Shown: piece after piece, positions 43,830 through 54,996 of the stretch
Numbering within the stretch: the first letter of the stretch is position 1
How the letters are laid out: each line of letters opens with the position of its first letter
Notes under the pieces: generated by a model
Database searches by the model: none
Told to the model about the DNA's origin: nothing
Seen by the model: only the letters and a program-made list of their open reading frames with translations
Made by a program: the position numbers and the translations under genes
Source: Bordetella flabilis
Lineage (GTDB): Bacteria; Pseudomonadota; Gammaproteobacteria; Burkholderiales; Burkholderiaceae_B
Direction of reading: 5' to 3'
Assembly: GCF_001676725.1 (NCBI RefSeq)
Contig: NZ_CP016172.1
Location: forward strand, 4,650,001 to 4,714,000
DNA length: 64,000 nt

Positions 43830-44282
43830 TCAGAGCACGTAGCCGTCCAGCCAGCCCATGGCCGTCCACACGTACACCACCACCATGGCGATGGCGAACA
43901 TGGTGGCGATGGAGCCGATCAGCAGCGCGGCCAACGCCACGAGCACCGGGCCCCAGCCCGTGCGCGACGGCGCTTGCAGGCCCGGGTTGTATGCCCGGTC
44001 GAATTTGTCGTCCGCGCGCAGGCACAGGACCACGCTCTCGATGAAGCCGGCGGTCATGGGAATGAAGAGCAGGAAGAAGGCCGGATTGTCGTACCAGACC
44101 GGAAACCAGCGCGTGGCGGCCAGGCAGGCCAGCGCGAACAGCGTCATCAGCGCGGCGCCACGCCGTCCCAGGTACCACCAGTGCGCACCCAGCCAGCCAA
44201 AGAACAGGGCGAGCAGGCCGGCGCGCACCTTGGTGCGCGGGGCACGAGGGGCGGAACGAAGCGCGGAGGAAGCATCGACCAT
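43830..44282 (-). CDS. TM2-domain membrane protein
   Basis: A 150-residue protein with three to four hydrophobic segments; the TM2 signature GLLALFFGWLGAHWWYLGRRG lies near residues 22-42. A basic N-terminus faces the cytoplasm. TM2 proteins are small membrane proteins of unknown function. AGAGAG precedes ATG 44282. It converges with pepP and is divergent from ubiH. Confidence 0.82.
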   Translation of the reverse strand: MVDASSALRSAPRAPRTKVRAGLLALFFGWLGAHWWYLGRRGAALMTLFALACLAATRWFPVWYDNPAFFLLFIPMTAGFIESVVLCLRADDKFDRAYNPGLQAPSRTGWGPVLVALAALLIGSIATMFAIAMVVVYVWTAMGWLDGYVL

Positions 44283-44351
44283 GTGGACTCTCTTGTCGGC
44301 GCAGGAACACGGGTGCCGCGGATTGTAGTGCAGCGCGGCTAGAATTCCGGC

Positions 44352-45518
44352 ATGACTGCTTCCGCATTTCCTATCGCCATCCTGGGCGCGGGCCCCGTGG
44401 GGCAGGCGCTGGCGCTGATGCTTGCGCGCGCCGCGCCCGACCCGGCCGGCATCGTGCTCATCCACGGCGCCCCGCCCTTGCCCGCCGCGACGGCCGGCAG
44501 CAGTCCGGACACCCGTGTGCTGGCGCTGAACCATGGCAGCCTGGTCCTGCTGGAAACGCTGGCCGCGCGACCCCGCGGGGCCGCGGCCATCCATACCATC
44601 CATGTATCGCAACGCGGCCGGCTGGGGCATACGGTCATACGGCATGGCGATTTCGGCGTCCCGCAGCTGGGCGGCGTGGCGCCCTATCCGGCCGTGCGGG
44701 AAGCGCTGGCGCGGGCTGTAGGCGAAGCGGGCATCACGGTGCGGCATGTGCAGGGCGCCCGCATCGGCGCCCAGGACAGCGCCGGGGTCACGGTAAGGGC
44801 CGAGGACGGCGCCGAGCTGCGCTGTGCCGTCGCGGTCGTGTCCGATGGCGCCGCTGCGGGGCAGCTGCGCCGCGAGTACGGGCAGGATGCCGTCCTCGCC
44901 ACCGTGCGCGCGACGCGCCCGCGACCCGGGTGGGCCTACGAACGCTTCACCCGCGAAGGTCCCCTGGCGCTGCTGCCGCACCCCAGCGGCGACGATTGCT
45001 ACGCGGTCGTATGGTGCTGCGCGCCCGCCCATGCGGCGGCCGTCGCCGCGCTGGACGACGCGGGCTTTTCGCGTGCCCTCAACCTGGCATTCGGAGAAAG
45101 GCTGGGCAACTTGTCCTGCATCGCACCGCGCCATGTGGCGCCGCTGTCCATGAGCCTGCGGCGCAGCCAGGTGGATGGGCGCACGGTTGCCATCGGCAAT
45201 GCGGCGCAGACGCTGCACCCGGTCGCCGGCCAAGGCCTGAACCTGGGGTTGCGCGACGCGGCCGCCCTGGCGCAGGCATTGGCGCCGTGGCTGCGCGACG
45301 CCGCGCGCGACCCCGCGGACGCGCTGCGCGGCTTTGCCCGGGCCCGGCGCAGCGATCGCTGGATCACCGCCGCGCTGACGGACCTGCTGCCACGGGTATT
45401 CGCCACCGGACTGGCCCCGGTTGAACACGCCTGCGGCCTGGCGCTGCTGGCGCTGGACCTGTCCTCGCCGTTGCGCGCACCGCTGGCCCGGCACCTGTTG
45501 CAAGGATGGCGCGCCTGA
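44352..45518 (+). CDS. ubiH: UbiH-type FAD monooxygenase (ubiquinone biosynthesis)
   Basis: A 388-residue flavoprotein hydroxylase. The FAD-binding ILGAGPVGQALALML is near 9, the DTRVLALNHGSLVLLE segment near 53, VSDGAAAG (DG motif) near 165, and the ribityl loop IGNAAQTLHPVAGQGLNLGLRD near 284, with Asn-Ala-Ala-Gln as in UbiH rather than the more common GDAAH. It hydroxylates the ubiquinone ring. Usually found near pepP and dusB as here. Another Ubi hydroxylase cannot be excluded. Confidence 0.85.
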   Translation: MTASAFPIAILGAGPVGQALALMLARAAPDPAGIVLIHGAPPLPAATAGSSPDTRVLALNHGSLVLLETLAARPRGAAAIHTIHVSQRGRLGHTVIRHGDFGVPQLGGVAPYPAVREALARAVGEAGITVRHVQGARIGAQDSAGVTVRAEDGAELRCAVAVVSDGAAAGQLRREYGQDAVLATVRATRPRPGWAYERFTREGPLALLPHPSGDDCYAVVWCCAPAHAAAVAALDDAGFSRALNLAFGERLGNLSCIAPRHVAPLSMSLRRSQVDGRTVAIGNAAQTLHPVAGQGLNLGLRDAAALAQALAPWLRDAARDPADALRGFARARRSDRWITAALTDLLPRVFATGLAPVEHACGLALLALDLSSPLRAPLARHLLQGWRA

Positions 45519-45645
45519 CGGGGCCATGCGGGCCATTGCGCGACGTAGCCATCAGGTTGGCAGCCAAAGCCACAAAAGTGCCCGTGGCGGGCCAGGCAAG
45601 GAATCGCAATATTCGGGGCAGATCGCGCGCGGGTAAAATCCGCGG

Positions 45646-46671
45646 ATGCGTATCGGCCCGTGGACTCTTCCCAACAACGTACTGGTCGCGCCCATGGCGG
45701 GCGTGACGGACCGGCCATTCCGGCAACTGTGCAAGCGCCTGGGCGCCGGGTACGCGGTGTCGGAAATGGCCGCCAGCAATCCGCGCCTGTGGGATAGCGT
45801 GAAGACGTCGCGGCGGTTGAACCATGAAGGGGAGATCGCGCCAGTGGCCGTGCAGATCGCCGGCGCCGACCCGGACATGATGGCCGAAGCCGCCGTGTTC
45901 AACGCCGGCAAAGGCGCCTGCATCATCGACATCAACATGGGTTGCCCGGTCAAGAAAGTCTGCAACGTGGCGTCGGGCTCGGCGCTGCTGCGGCACGAGG
46001 ACCTGGTAGCCCGCATCCTGCATGCCGTCGTGGGTGCCTGCGCGCCGCTGGGCGTGCCGGTGACCCTGAAGACCCGCACCGGCTGGGACCGCGAGAACCG
46101 CAATGCGCTGCGCATCGCGCGCCTGGCCGAAGAGGCCGGCATCGCGGCGCTGACACTGCACGGGCGCACGCGCGCGGACCTCTATACCGGCCACGCCGAA
46201 TATGACACCATCCGCGCCGTCAAGGCGGCGGTCAGCATTCCGGTCGTGGCCAATGGCGATATCGATAGTCCGGAGAAGGCGCGCCATGTCCTCGACTACA
46301 CTGGCGCCGATGCCGTCATGATAGGCAGGGCGGCCCAGGGCCGGCCCTGGCTGTTCCGCGAGATCGATCATTACCTGCGCACCGGCGCGCGGTTGGCGCC
46401 GCCCACGTATGGCGAGATGCGCGACCTCCTGCTGGAGCACCTGGACGATCATTACCGCTTCTACGGCGAGCATACCGGCGTCCGCACCGCACGCAAGCAC
46501 ATCGGCTGGTATGTTTCCGGCCTTGCCGGCGCGGACGTCTTCTGCGCCGGCATGAACCGCATCGACGACACGGCAGCCCAGGCCCGTGCCGTCGGTGCCT
46601 GGTTCGACCATTTCCCGCGCGACGGCCGCCCTGGGCAGGCCGATTGCGCGCAAGCCCTGCTGGCGGCCTGA
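45646..46671 (+). CDS. dusB: tRNA-dihydrouridine synthase B
   Basis: A 341-residue FMN enzyme reducing uridine in the tRNA D-loop. Core motifs are VAPMAGVTDRPFR near 13-25, IDINMGCPVKKVCNV near 96 (catalytic cysteine), LKTRTGWD, LTLHGRTR near 170 and NGDI near 204. dusB is followed by fis after 37 bp, the conserved dusB-fis operon. Confidence 0.95.
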   Translation: MRIGPWTLPNNVLVAPMAGVTDRPFRQLCKRLGAGYAVSEMAASNPRLWDSVKTSRRLNHEGEIAPVAVQIAGADPDMMAEAAVFNAGKGACIIDINMGCPVKKVCNVASGSALLRHEDLVARILHAVVGACAPLGVPVTLKTRTGWDRENRNALRIARLAEEAGIAALTLHGRTRADLYTGHAEYDTIRAVKAAVSIPVVANGDIDSPEKARHVLDYTGADAVMIGRAAQGRPWLFREIDHYLRTGARLAPPTYGEMRDLLLEHLDDHYRFYGEHTGVRTARKHIGWYVSGLAGADVFCAGMNRIDDTAAQARAVGAWFDHFPRDGRPGQADCAQALLAA

Positions 46672-46708
46672 CCGCCACTCACATAAACAAAAATAGTTGT
46701 GCCCCCAC

Positions 46709-46948
46709 ATGAGTAAGAAAGATGTCCTCGAAGAATGCGTACGCGCCAGCCTGGAGCGCTATTTCAAAGACCTGGGCGACGCCGAGCCCCGCGATATGTG
46801 GGACATGGTGATGCGTTGCGTCGAGCGGCCGGTCCTGGAAATGGCGATGGAACGCGCCGGCGGGAACCAGTCCCGCGCGTCCGAGATGTTGGGCATCACC
46901 CGCAATACCCTGCGCAAGAAGCTGCTCGCGCACAACATCCAGGTTTGA
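46709..46948 (+). CDS. fis: nucleoid-associated DNA-binding protein Fis
   Basis: A 79-residue Fis: the dimer helices ([20 protein letters not shown]) and the C-terminal helix-turn-helix [22 protein letters not shown] near 52-73 are intact. It bends DNA and controls rRNA, tRNA and phase-variable genes with growth rate. ATG 46709 is preferred to TTG 46697. It lies in the dusB-fis-purH-ruvC-ruvA run. Confidence 0.95.
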   Translation: MSKKDVLEECVRASLERYFKDLGDAEPRDMWDMVMRCVERPVLEMAMERAGGNQSRASEMLGITRNTLRKKLLAHNIQV

Positions 46949-46992
46949 CCTCTACCGCCGCCCGCGATCCGCTCGCATCCAGACAGGCCATC

Positions 46993-48582
46993 ATGAAAAT
47001 AGAAACCGCTCTCCTCTCGGTCTCCGACAAGACCGGCATCGTTGAATTCGCGCGCGCGCTGGCGGCCCGCGGCGTGCGCCTGCTGTCCACCGGCGGCACC
47101 GCGAAACTGCTGGCCGAAGCCGGCTTGTCCGTGACGGAAGTCGCGACGCACACCGGCTCCCCGGAAATCCTCGACGGCCGCGTGAAGACGCTGCATCCGA
47201 AAATCCACGGCGGCCTGCTGGCCCGCCGCGACAGCGCCGAACACATGGCCACGCTGGCGTCGCACGGCATCGACCGCATCGATATGCTGGTAGTCAACCT
47301 GTATCCGTTTCGCGAGACCATCGCGCGCGAAGGGTGCAGTTTCGCCGACGCGATCGAAAACATCGACATCGGCGGCCCGGCCATGCTGCGCGCCGCCGCC
47401 AAGAACCACGGCACCGAGGCCGGGGGCGTGACGGTCATCATCGATCCCTCCGACTACAGCCGAGTGCTGGGCGAGATCGACGCCCATGGCGGCACCTCCT
47501 ACGCCCTGCGGCTGGCCCTGGCCACCAAGGTGTATGCGCACACGGCGGCCTACGACGGCGCCATCGCCGCGTACATGAGCAGCCTGGCCGAAGCGGCTCC
47601 GGCCCAGGATGCCGAGCCCGCGCGCCACGCGTGGCCGGAGACGCTGACGATCCAGATGCGGCAACAGCAGGCCCTGCGCTATGGCGAGAATCCGCACCAG
47701 TCGGCGGCCTTCTACGTGGACGCGCAACGTCCCGCCGGCGTATTGGGCAGCTACCGCCAGCTGCAAGGCAAGGAGCTTTCCTATAACAACATCGCGGACG
47801 CGGATGCCGCCTGGGAATGCGTGCGCACCTTCGATAGCGCGGCCTGCGTCATCGTCAAGCATGCCAACCCCTGCGGGGTCGCGGTGGCCGAACACGCGCT
47901 GGAGGCCTACCGCAAGGCCTTCAAGACCGACCCCACCTCTGCCTTCGGCGGCATCATCGCGTTCAACCGGCCGGTGGACGTCGCCATGGCGGAAGCGGTC
48001 AGCGAACAGTTCCTGGAAGTGTTGCTGGCTCCGGCCTACGACGGCGCCGCGCTGGCATTGCTGGCCAAGAAGAAGAACGTGCGCGTGCTGGAAGTACCGG
48101 CCGGCGCCGGCCACAATGCCTTCGACGTCAAGCGGGTGGGCGGCGGATGGCTGGTGCAGACGCCGGACGCCCACACCGCGTCGCTGGACGATCTGAAGGT
48201 GGTGACCCGCAAGCAGCCGACCGAGCAGCAGATGCGCGACCTGATGTTCGCATGGAAGGTGGCCAAGTTCGTGAAGTCCAACGCCATCGTGTTCTGCGCC
48301 GACGGCATGACTCTGGGTGTCGGCGCCGGCCAGATGAGCCGCGTCGACTCCGCCCGCATCGCCTCCATCAAGGCCGAGAACGCGGGCCTGACGCTGCGCG
48401 GATCGGCGGTTGCCTCCGACGCCTTCTTCCCCTTCCGCGACGGCCTGGACGTGGTGGTCGCGGCCGGCGCGGGCTGCGTGATCCAGCCCGGTGGCAGCAT
48501 GCGGGACGAGGAAGTCATCGCGGCGGCCGACGAGCATGGCATCGCGATGGTGCTGACGGGCACCCGCCACTTCCGCCACTGA
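46993..48582 (+). CDS. purH: bifunctional AICAR transformylase/IMP cyclohydrolase
   Basis: A 529-residue PurH for the last two steps of IMP synthesis. The N-terminal cyclohydrolase domain has [11 protein letters not shown] and [11 protein letters not shown] near 4-37 and LHPKIHGG near 66; the transformylase domain has [14 protein letters not shown] near 225, [11 protein letters not shown] near 290 (catalytic Lys-His) and a C-terminal GSMRDEEVI near 505. Its stop shares a base with the ruvC start (TGATG). Confidence 0.96.
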   Translation: MKIETALLSVSDKTGIVEFARALAARGVRLLSTGGTAKLLAEAGLSVTEVATHTGSPEILDGRVKTLHPKIHGGLLARRDSAEHMATLASHGIDRIDMLVVNLYPFRETIAREGCSFADAIENIDIGGPAMLRAAAKNHGTEAGGVTVIIDPSDYSRVLGEIDAHGGTSYALRLALATKVYAHTAAYDGAIAAYMSSLAEAAPAQDAEPARHAWPETLTIQMRQQQALRYGENPHQSAAFYVDAQRPAGVLGSYRQLQGKELSYNNIADADAAWECVRTFDSAACVIVKHANPCGVAVAEHALEAYRKAFKTDPTSAFGGIIAFNRPVDVAMAEAVSEQFLEVLLAPAYDGAALALLAKKKNVRVLEVPAGAGHNAFDVKRVGGGWLVQTPDAHTASLDDLKVVTRKQPTEQQMRDLMFAWKVAKFVKSNAIVFCADGMTLGVGAGQMSRVDSARIASIKAENAGLTLRGSAVASDAFFPFRDGLDVVVAAGAGCVIQPGGSMRDEEVIAAADEHGIAMVLTGTRHFRH

Positions 48583-49127
48583 TGCGTATCCTGGGCGTCG
48601 ATCCCGGCCTGCGCCGCACCGGCTTCGGCGTCATCGACGCCGAAGGATCACGGCTGCGCTATGTGGCCAGCGGCACGGTGGTGGTGCCGCCGGTGCAGGC
48701 GCTGTCGGACCGCCTGAAAGTCATCCTGGACAACCTGCGCGAAATCGTGCGCGAGACCCGGCCCGACGTGGCCGCGCTGGAGATCGTGTTCCTCAACACC
48801 AATCCGGCGTCCACGCTGCTGCTGGGCCAGGCACGCGGCGCGGCCCTGTGCGCCATGGCCGATACCGGCCTGGCCGTGCACGAGTACACCGCGCTGCAGA
48901 TCAAGAAGTCCGTGGTGGGTTCGGGCCGCGCCGCCAAGGAGCAGGTACAGGCCATGGTGCAACGGCTGCTCGCGCTGGACGGCCTGCCGGCGCCCGACTC
49001 CGCGGATGCGCTCGCATGCGCCATCTGCCACGCGCATGTCGGCCCGCTGGCGGACCGGCTTGCCCTATTGAGCAACTCCACCGCGCCGGGCCGCATGCGC
49101 CTGCGCGGCGGCCGGCTGTCCGGCTGA
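48582..49127 (+). CDS. ruvC: Holliday junction endodeoxyribonuclease RuvC
   Basis: A 181-residue RuvC resolvase. Acidic active-site residues are Asp7 ([10 protein letters not shown]), Glu66 (LEIVFLN) and the Asp cluster in [14 protein letters not shown] near 137-142. It cuts Holliday junctions within the RuvABC complex. Starts at ATG 48582, overlapping purH; ruvA follows 67 bp later. Confidence 0.96.
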   Translation: MRILGVDPGLRRTGFGVIDAEGSRLRYVASGTVVVPPVQALSDRLKVILDNLREIVRETRPDVAALEIVFLNTNPASTLLLGQARGAALCAMADTGLAVHEYTALQIKKSVVGSGRAAKEQVQAMVQRLLALDGLPAPDSADALACAICHAHVGPLADRLALLSNSTAPGRMRLRGGRLSG

Positions 49128-49194
49128 CTCCCCGCTGTTCGGCCCCGGCCGGCCCGCCGGCGCGGGACGGCCTCACTCTGATGAATCGCACACC

Positions 49195-49767
49195 ATGATC
49201 GGACGAATCACTGGCACGTTGATCGAGAAGTCACCGCCCACCGTATGCATCGATGTGAACGGTGTGGGCTATGACATCGACGTACCCATGAGCACGCTGT
49301 ACTCGCTGCCCGAAACCGGGGCGCGCGTCACGCTTTACACGCATCTGACGGTGCGCGAAGACGCGCATCTGCTGTACGGATTCGCCACGCCGGCGGAGCG
49401 CAGCGCGTTCCGCGAACTCATCAAGGTCAGCGGCATCGGCGCGCGCATCGCGCTGGCCGTGCTGTCCGGGATGTCCGTGAACGACCTGGCGCAAGCCATT
49501 ACCTTGCAGGAGTCCGGCCGCCTGACGCGGGTGCCCGGCATAGGCAAGAAAACCGCAGAGCGCCTGCTGCTGGAGATGCGCGGCAAGCTGGGCGCGGACA
49601 TCGGCGCGACCGCGCACGCGGTGCCGGACAGCCAATCGGACATCCTGAACGCCTTGCTGGCGCTGGGCTATTCGGACAAGGAATCGTTGGCCGCGCTCAA
49701 GGGCCTGCCCGAAGGCGTCGGCGTATCGGACGGCATACGGCAGGCCTTGAAGGCACTGGCCCGCTGA
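49195..49767 (+). CDS. ruvA: Holliday junction DNA helicase subunit RuvA
   Basis: A 190-residue RuvA: the OB-fold [15 protein letters not shown] start, the helix-hairpin-helix pairs [16 protein letters not shown] near 76 and [16 protein letters not shown] near 110, and the C-terminal RuvB-binding three-helix domain from about 140. It holds the four-way junction for RuvB. Here ruvB is not next to it but 2.2 kb downstream behind two opposite-strand genes. Confidence 0.96.
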   Translation: MIGRITGTLIEKSPPTVCIDVNGVGYDIDVPMSTLYSLPETGARVTLYTHLTVREDAHLLYGFATPAERSAFRELIKVSGIGARIALAVLSGMSVNDLAQAITLQESGRLTRVPGIGKKTAERLLLEMRGKLGADIGATAHAVPDSQSDILNALLALGYSDKESLAALKGLPEGVGVSDGIRQALKALAR

Positions 49768-49809
49768 ACAGGCGGCCGCACCGGGCCGGTTGACCCCCTT
49801 GCGCTGTGG

Positions 49810-50742
49810 TCATATCCCGCGTGCTCGCGGCCGGCCGACATAGCCCGGGACCACGGCTTCCATCGCCAACGGGACGATGCCCAGTTCCGGCGCCATGGGC
49901 TCATGGGCGACGCTGTCGACTTTCAGGCTGTCCAGATTGTCCGGGCTCATCAACGGCGTGCCGGGCAGGCAGGCCAGCACGGCCGCCTGCGCGCGGCCGA
50001 TGCCCATGGGGACATTCACCACCAGGCGGGGATGGCCGCTCCATTTCGCACACATGCCGGCGATCTCGCCCAGGGTATGGACCTGCGGTCCGGCCAGCTC
50101 GTAGACCTTGCCGCATGCATGGGGATTGCCCAGCATGGCGCCGATGGCGACGGCGACGTCCTCGACATACACCGGCTGCATGCGGGCATGCGCGCCGGCC
50201 AGCGGCAATACCGGTAGCCAGCGCGCCAGCCGCGCGAAAAGGTTCGTGAAATTGTCGTCGTGTCCGAACACCACCGAGGGCCGCACGATGGTCCAACCGC
50301 CGGGAGGTGTCGTGCCGAAGGCGTCGCGGACCGCGGCCTCGCCATCGCCCTTGGAGCGCAGGTACATGCTGGGCCCCTGCGGATCCGCGCCCAATGCACT
50401 GACATGGATCAGGCGCCGCACGCCATGGCGGCGGCAGTGTTCCGCGATACGCCGCGGCAGGTCCACGTGCATGCGCCGGAAGGTCTTGCCATACGGACGG
50501 CCGTGGTCGCCATGCAGGACGCCGACCAGGTTGATCACCGCGTCGCAATCGCCCATCAATCGGTCCAGCACCGCGTCATCGTGCACGTCGGCCTGTTGCA
50601 GGGTCACCGTGGGTACTACCTGAAGATCGCGGCCGCGGGCAAATAGCCGCGTGGGCACATATATCCGATGCCCCGCCACGCCCAGGCGCGCCACCAGGTG
50701 ACGACCGATGAAGCCCGTGCCCCCTATGACAAGGATGCGCAT
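49810..50742 (-). CDS. NDUFA9-like NAD(P)-binding epimerase/SDR
   Basis: A 310-residue atypical extended SDR. ILVIGGTGFIGRHLVARL at the N-terminus binds NAD(P); NLVGVLHG and HVSALGADPQGPSMYLRSK near 115-135 replace the usual YxxxK with YLRSK, and RPSVVFGHDD follows near 160. Close to the complex I NDUFA9-like/ubiquinone-associated family. Substrate unknown. It stands opposite ruvA and ruvB. Confidence 0.88.
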   Translation of the reverse strand: MRILVIGGTGFIGRHLVARLGVAGHRIYVPTRLFARGRDLQVVPTVTLQQADVHDDAVLDRLMGDCDAVINLVGVLHGDHGRPYGKTFRRMHVDLPRRIAEHCRRHGVRRLIHVSALGADPQGPSMYLRSKGDGEAAVRDAFGTTPPGGWTIVRPSVVFGHDDNFTNLFARLARWLPVLPLAGAHARMQPVYVEDVAVAIGAMLGNPHACGKVYELAGPQVHTLGEIAGMCAKWSGHPRLVVNVPMGIGRAQAAVLACLPGTPLMSPDNLDSLKVDSVAHEPMAPELGIVPLAMEAVVPGYVGRPRARGI

Positions 50743-50854
50743 CCGCTACCTCTGATGGACGAACCAGACACGGTGATTCTGCGCGCCCATCCCGGGCGAT
50801 GCAAGCCGCCGCATGCCGTACACCCGGGGCAGGCGCGCGGCGCGAGCCGATGCC

Positions 50855-51820
50855 TCAGGACGCCAGGAAGCCCGCGTAGGCCTTCAGATCCACATTGCCG
50901 CCGCTGATGATGACCCCGACCCGGGCGTCGCGCACCGGTACCACCTCGCGCAAGACGGCGGCCGCGGCCAGGCAGCCGGTGGGCTCGACGACCATCTTCA
51001 TGCGCTCCGCGAAAAACTTCATGGTGTCCACCAGTTGTGCATCGGTCACCGTGACGATGTCCGTGACGTGCCTCTGGATGATGGGGAATGTGAGTTCCCC
51101 CAGGTGGGTCGTCAGCGCGCCATCGGCAATCGATTTCGGTGTCGGGATCGGCACCACGCGCCCCGCCCGCAAGGACTGCTGTCCGTCATTGCCGGCCTCC
51201 GGCTCCACCCCGTATACCTTGCAGGATGGGCTGAGCGCCGCCGCCGACAGCAGCGATCCGGACAACAGCCCGCCGCCGCCCAGGCAGACGAAGAGGTAGT
51301 CCAGTTCGCCTGCTTCCTCGAACAACTCCTTGGCGGCCGTACCCTGGCCCGCGATCACGTCCGCGTGGTCATAAGGCGGGATCAGGGTCGCGCCCGTCTC
51401 GGCCTGCAGGCGCGTGGCCACGGCCTCGCGGTCTTCCTTGTAGCGGTCATAGGTCACCACCTTTCCGCCATAGCCTTCGGTGGCCGCCCGCTTCGCCGCG
51501 GGCGCGTCCAAGGGCATGATGATCGTCGCCGACACACCCTGCAGCCGCGCGGCCAGCGCAATGGCCTGGGCGTGGTTGCCCGAGGAAAACGTCAGCACCC
51601 CGGCCGCGCGCTGCGCCGGCGTCAAGCGCGCGATGGCGTTATAGCCGCCGCGGAACTTGAAGGCGCCCATGCGCTGGAAGTTTTCGCACTTGAAGAAAAC
51701 CCGCGCCCCGGTCCGCGCATCGGCGGTGGAAGAGGTCAGGACGGGCGTACGATGCGCGGCGCCTGCCAGTCTTTCACTGGCCGCGACGACGTCGGCATAG
51801 GTGGGCAATTCGCGGGACAT
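50855..51820 (-). CDS. threonine dehydratase-like PLP enzyme
   Basis: A 321-residue fold-type II PLP protein of the threonine/serine dehydratase-racemase family. PLP lysine in GAFKFRGGYNAI near 55, SSGNHAQAIA near 78, the phosphate-binding glycine loop CLGGGGLLSG near 178-187, and ISGGNVDL near 308. It lacks the C-terminal ACT domain of IlvA, so it is the catabolic short form (serine racemase or threonine deaminase type). Start ATG 51820 after AGGAC. Confidence 0.9.
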   Translation of the reverse strand: MSRELPTYADVVAASERLAGAAHRTPVLTSSTADARTGARVFFKCENFQRMGAFKFRGGYNAIARLTPAQRAAGVLTFSSGNHAQAIALAARLQGVSATIIMPLDAPAAKRAATEGYGGKVVTYDRYKEDREAVATRLQAETGATLIPPYDHADVIAGQGTAAKELFEEAGELDYLFVCLGGGGLLSGSLLSAAALSPSCKVYGVEPEAGNDGQQSLRAGRVVPIPTPKSIADGALTTHLGELTFPIIQRHVTDIVTVTDAQLVDTMKFFAERMKMVVEPTGCLAAAAVLREVVPVRDARVGVIISGGNVDLKAYAGFLAS

Positions 51821-51984
51821 GGGGGGGTCCTTTCTGCAGGAGTTTGGGAACCCGGCGATCATAGAACAGTCGCGGCCCGCCCGCGCATCGGCGCCGTGCG
51901 CCCTGTGCTGGCCAATGCGGATGCGGCGCACACGCCGCGCCAGCCCCTGGTGTACGATAGCCCAGCCCTTCTCGCGCTTTCGTC

Positions 51985-53058
<1,074 letters not shown>

Positions 53059-53086
53059 AGCCCGGCCGGGCCGGACGCCGGCCGCC

Positions 53087-54916
53087 TCAATCGACCAGCG
53101 TGGCGACCCGCTCCAGGATATCCGCGCCGTAAGCCTCCAGCTTGCGCGCCCCCACGCCGTTGATACGCCCCAGTTCGTCCACCGTCGTGGGCCGCGCCAG
53201 CGCGATCTCGCGCAAGGTTGCATCGTGGAAGATGACGTAAGCGGGCACGCCATGGCTGCGCGCCACGTCGCCGCGCCAGGCCCGCAGGGCCTCGAACAGG
53301 GGCTGGGCCTCCGCCGGCAACTCGATGGCCGGCGACCGGCCACGCACGGTTCCCGTCCGGGCCGCGCGTCCCGCCTTCGGGGACTCGCGCCGCAACATCA
53401 GTTGCCGCTCGCCCTTCAGGACCGCCCGGCTGCCCTCGGTCAATGCCAGGGTGCCGTATCCCTCGTGGTCCACCGTCAACAGGCCTTGCGCGAGCAACTG
53501 CCGCAGCACGCCGCGCCAAGCGGACTCCGACAGGTCCGCGCCCACGCCGAACACCGACAGCGCATCGTGACCGTACTGGCTCACCCGGTCCGTGCTCTTG
53601 CCGCGCAGGATATCGATGATGTGTCCGGCGCCGTAACGCTGGCCCCGCTCCTTCCACAAGCGATATACGGCGGACAGCACCTTCTGCGCAGCCACCGTGC
53701 CATCCCAGGCCTGCGGCGGCTCCAGGCACACATCGCAATTGCCGCAAGGCCCGATCTGCTGGCCGAAATACGCCAGCAGACGCACGCGCCGGCATTCCAC
53801 CGTTTCACACAGGCCCAGCATCGCGTCCAGTTGCTGGCCCAGGCGGCGCCGGAACACTTCGTCGCCCGGCGACTCGTCGATCATCCGGCGCTGCTGCACC
53901 ACATCCTGCAAGCCATAGGCCAGCCAGGCCGTGGCCGGCAGGCCGTCACGACCGGCGCGCCCCGTCTCCTGGTAGTAGCCCTCCACCGATTTCGGCAGGT
54001 CGATATGCGCGACGAAGCGCACGTCGGGCTTGTCGATCCCCATGCCGAAAGCGATGGTCGCCACCATCACGATGCCGTCCTCGCGCAGGAAGCGAGACTG
54101 GTTCGACGCGCGTACCGTCGCACTGAGGCCGGCGTGATAAGGCAAGGCGTTCACGCCATGGCCGCAAAGGAAGTCCGCGGTTTCCTCCACGCGGGCCCGC
54201 GACAGGCAATACACGACTCCCGAATCCCCGGCATGCTCGGTGCGGATCAGATCCAGCAATTGCTTGCGGACCTCGTTCTTCTCCACGATGCGATAGCGGA
54301 TGTTGGGGCGGTCGAAACTGGCAACGAAATGGCGGGCCTCGTCCAGCGACAGGCGCTGCGCGATTTCCGTACGCGTGACTTCGGTGGCCGTCGCGGTCAG
54401 CGCAATACGGGGCACATCCGGCCAGCGTTCGTGCAGGAGCGACAGGCCCATGTATTCGGGACGGAAATCGTGCCCCCACTGCGAAACGCAATGGGCCTCG
54501 TCGATCGCGAACAGCGCAATGCGGCCCCGCTCCAGCAACTGCAGGCAGCGGTCGGTCAGCAAGCGTTCCGGGGCCACGTAGAGCAGGTCCAGCTCCCCAT
54601 TGATGAAGGCCTGCTCGACCTCGCGCGCCACCCGCCAGTCCTGCGTCGAATTCAGGTACGCTGCGCGCACGCCCAATTCAGTCAAGGCGTCGACCTGGTC
54701 CTGCATCAGCGCGATGAGCGGCGACACCACCACGCCGGTGCCCTCGCGCACGAGCGCCGGCACCTGATAGCACAATGATTTGCCGCCGCCGGTGGGCATC
54801 AGCACCAGCGCGTCGCCGCCCTGGATCACGTGATCGACAATGGCTTGCTGCTCGCCGCGGAAGGATTCGTAGCCGAAAACGCGCCGCAGGATATCCAGGG
54901 CGCGCGGCTCAGACAT
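53087..54916 (-). CDS. recQ: ATP-dependent DNA helicase RecQ
   Basis: A 609-residue RecQ. Helicase motifs are [12 protein letters not shown] near 19, [17 protein letters not shown] near 38-54, [17 protein letters not shown] near 140-156, and GRAGRDGLP near 322. The RQC zinc site is in [11 protein letters not shown] and CGNCDVC near 385-396, and the HRDC domain lies at 520-600. It unwinds recombination and replication intermediates. Convergent with ruvB, 28 bp apart. Confidence 0.96.
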   Translation of the reverse strand: MSEPRALDILRRVFGYESFRGEQQAIVDHVIQGGDALVLMPTGGGKSLCYQVPALVREGTGVVVSPLIALMQDQVDALTELGVRAAYLNSTQDWRVAREVEQAFINGELDLLYVAPERLLTDRCLQLLERGRIALFAIDEAHCVSQWGHDFRPEYMGLSLLHERWPDVPRIALTATATEVTRTEIAQRLSLDEARHFVASFDRPNIRYRIVEKNEVRKQLLDLIRTEHAGDSGVVYCLSRARVEETADFLCGHGVNALPYHAGLSATVRASNQSRFLREDGIVMVATIAFGMGIDKPDVRFVAHIDLPKSVEGYYQETGRAGRDGLPATAWLAYGLQDVVQQRRMIDESPGDEVFRRRLGQQLDAMLGLCETVECRRVRLLAYFGQQIGPCGNCDVCLEPPQAWDGTVAAQKVLSAVYRLWKERGQRYGAGHIIDILRGKSTDRVSQYGHDALSVFGVGADLSESAWRGVLRQLLAQGLLTVDHEGYGTLALTEGSRAVLKGERQLMLRRESPKAGRAARTGTVRGRSPAIELPAEAQPLFEALRAWRGDVARSHGVPAYVIFHDATLREIALARPTTVDELGRINGVGARKLEAYGADILERVATLVD

Positions 54917-54996
54917 GGGGGAAAGCCGATAGCATCATGCGCCGCATTTTATAGGACGCCCCCGCCGCCGTGCCGGCGACGATGCCCTGCATGGCA

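Noticed and set aside
43830..45536. 568-codon minus-strand frame
   Set aside because: Only its last 150 codons are the TM2 gene; the rest is antisense to ubiH.
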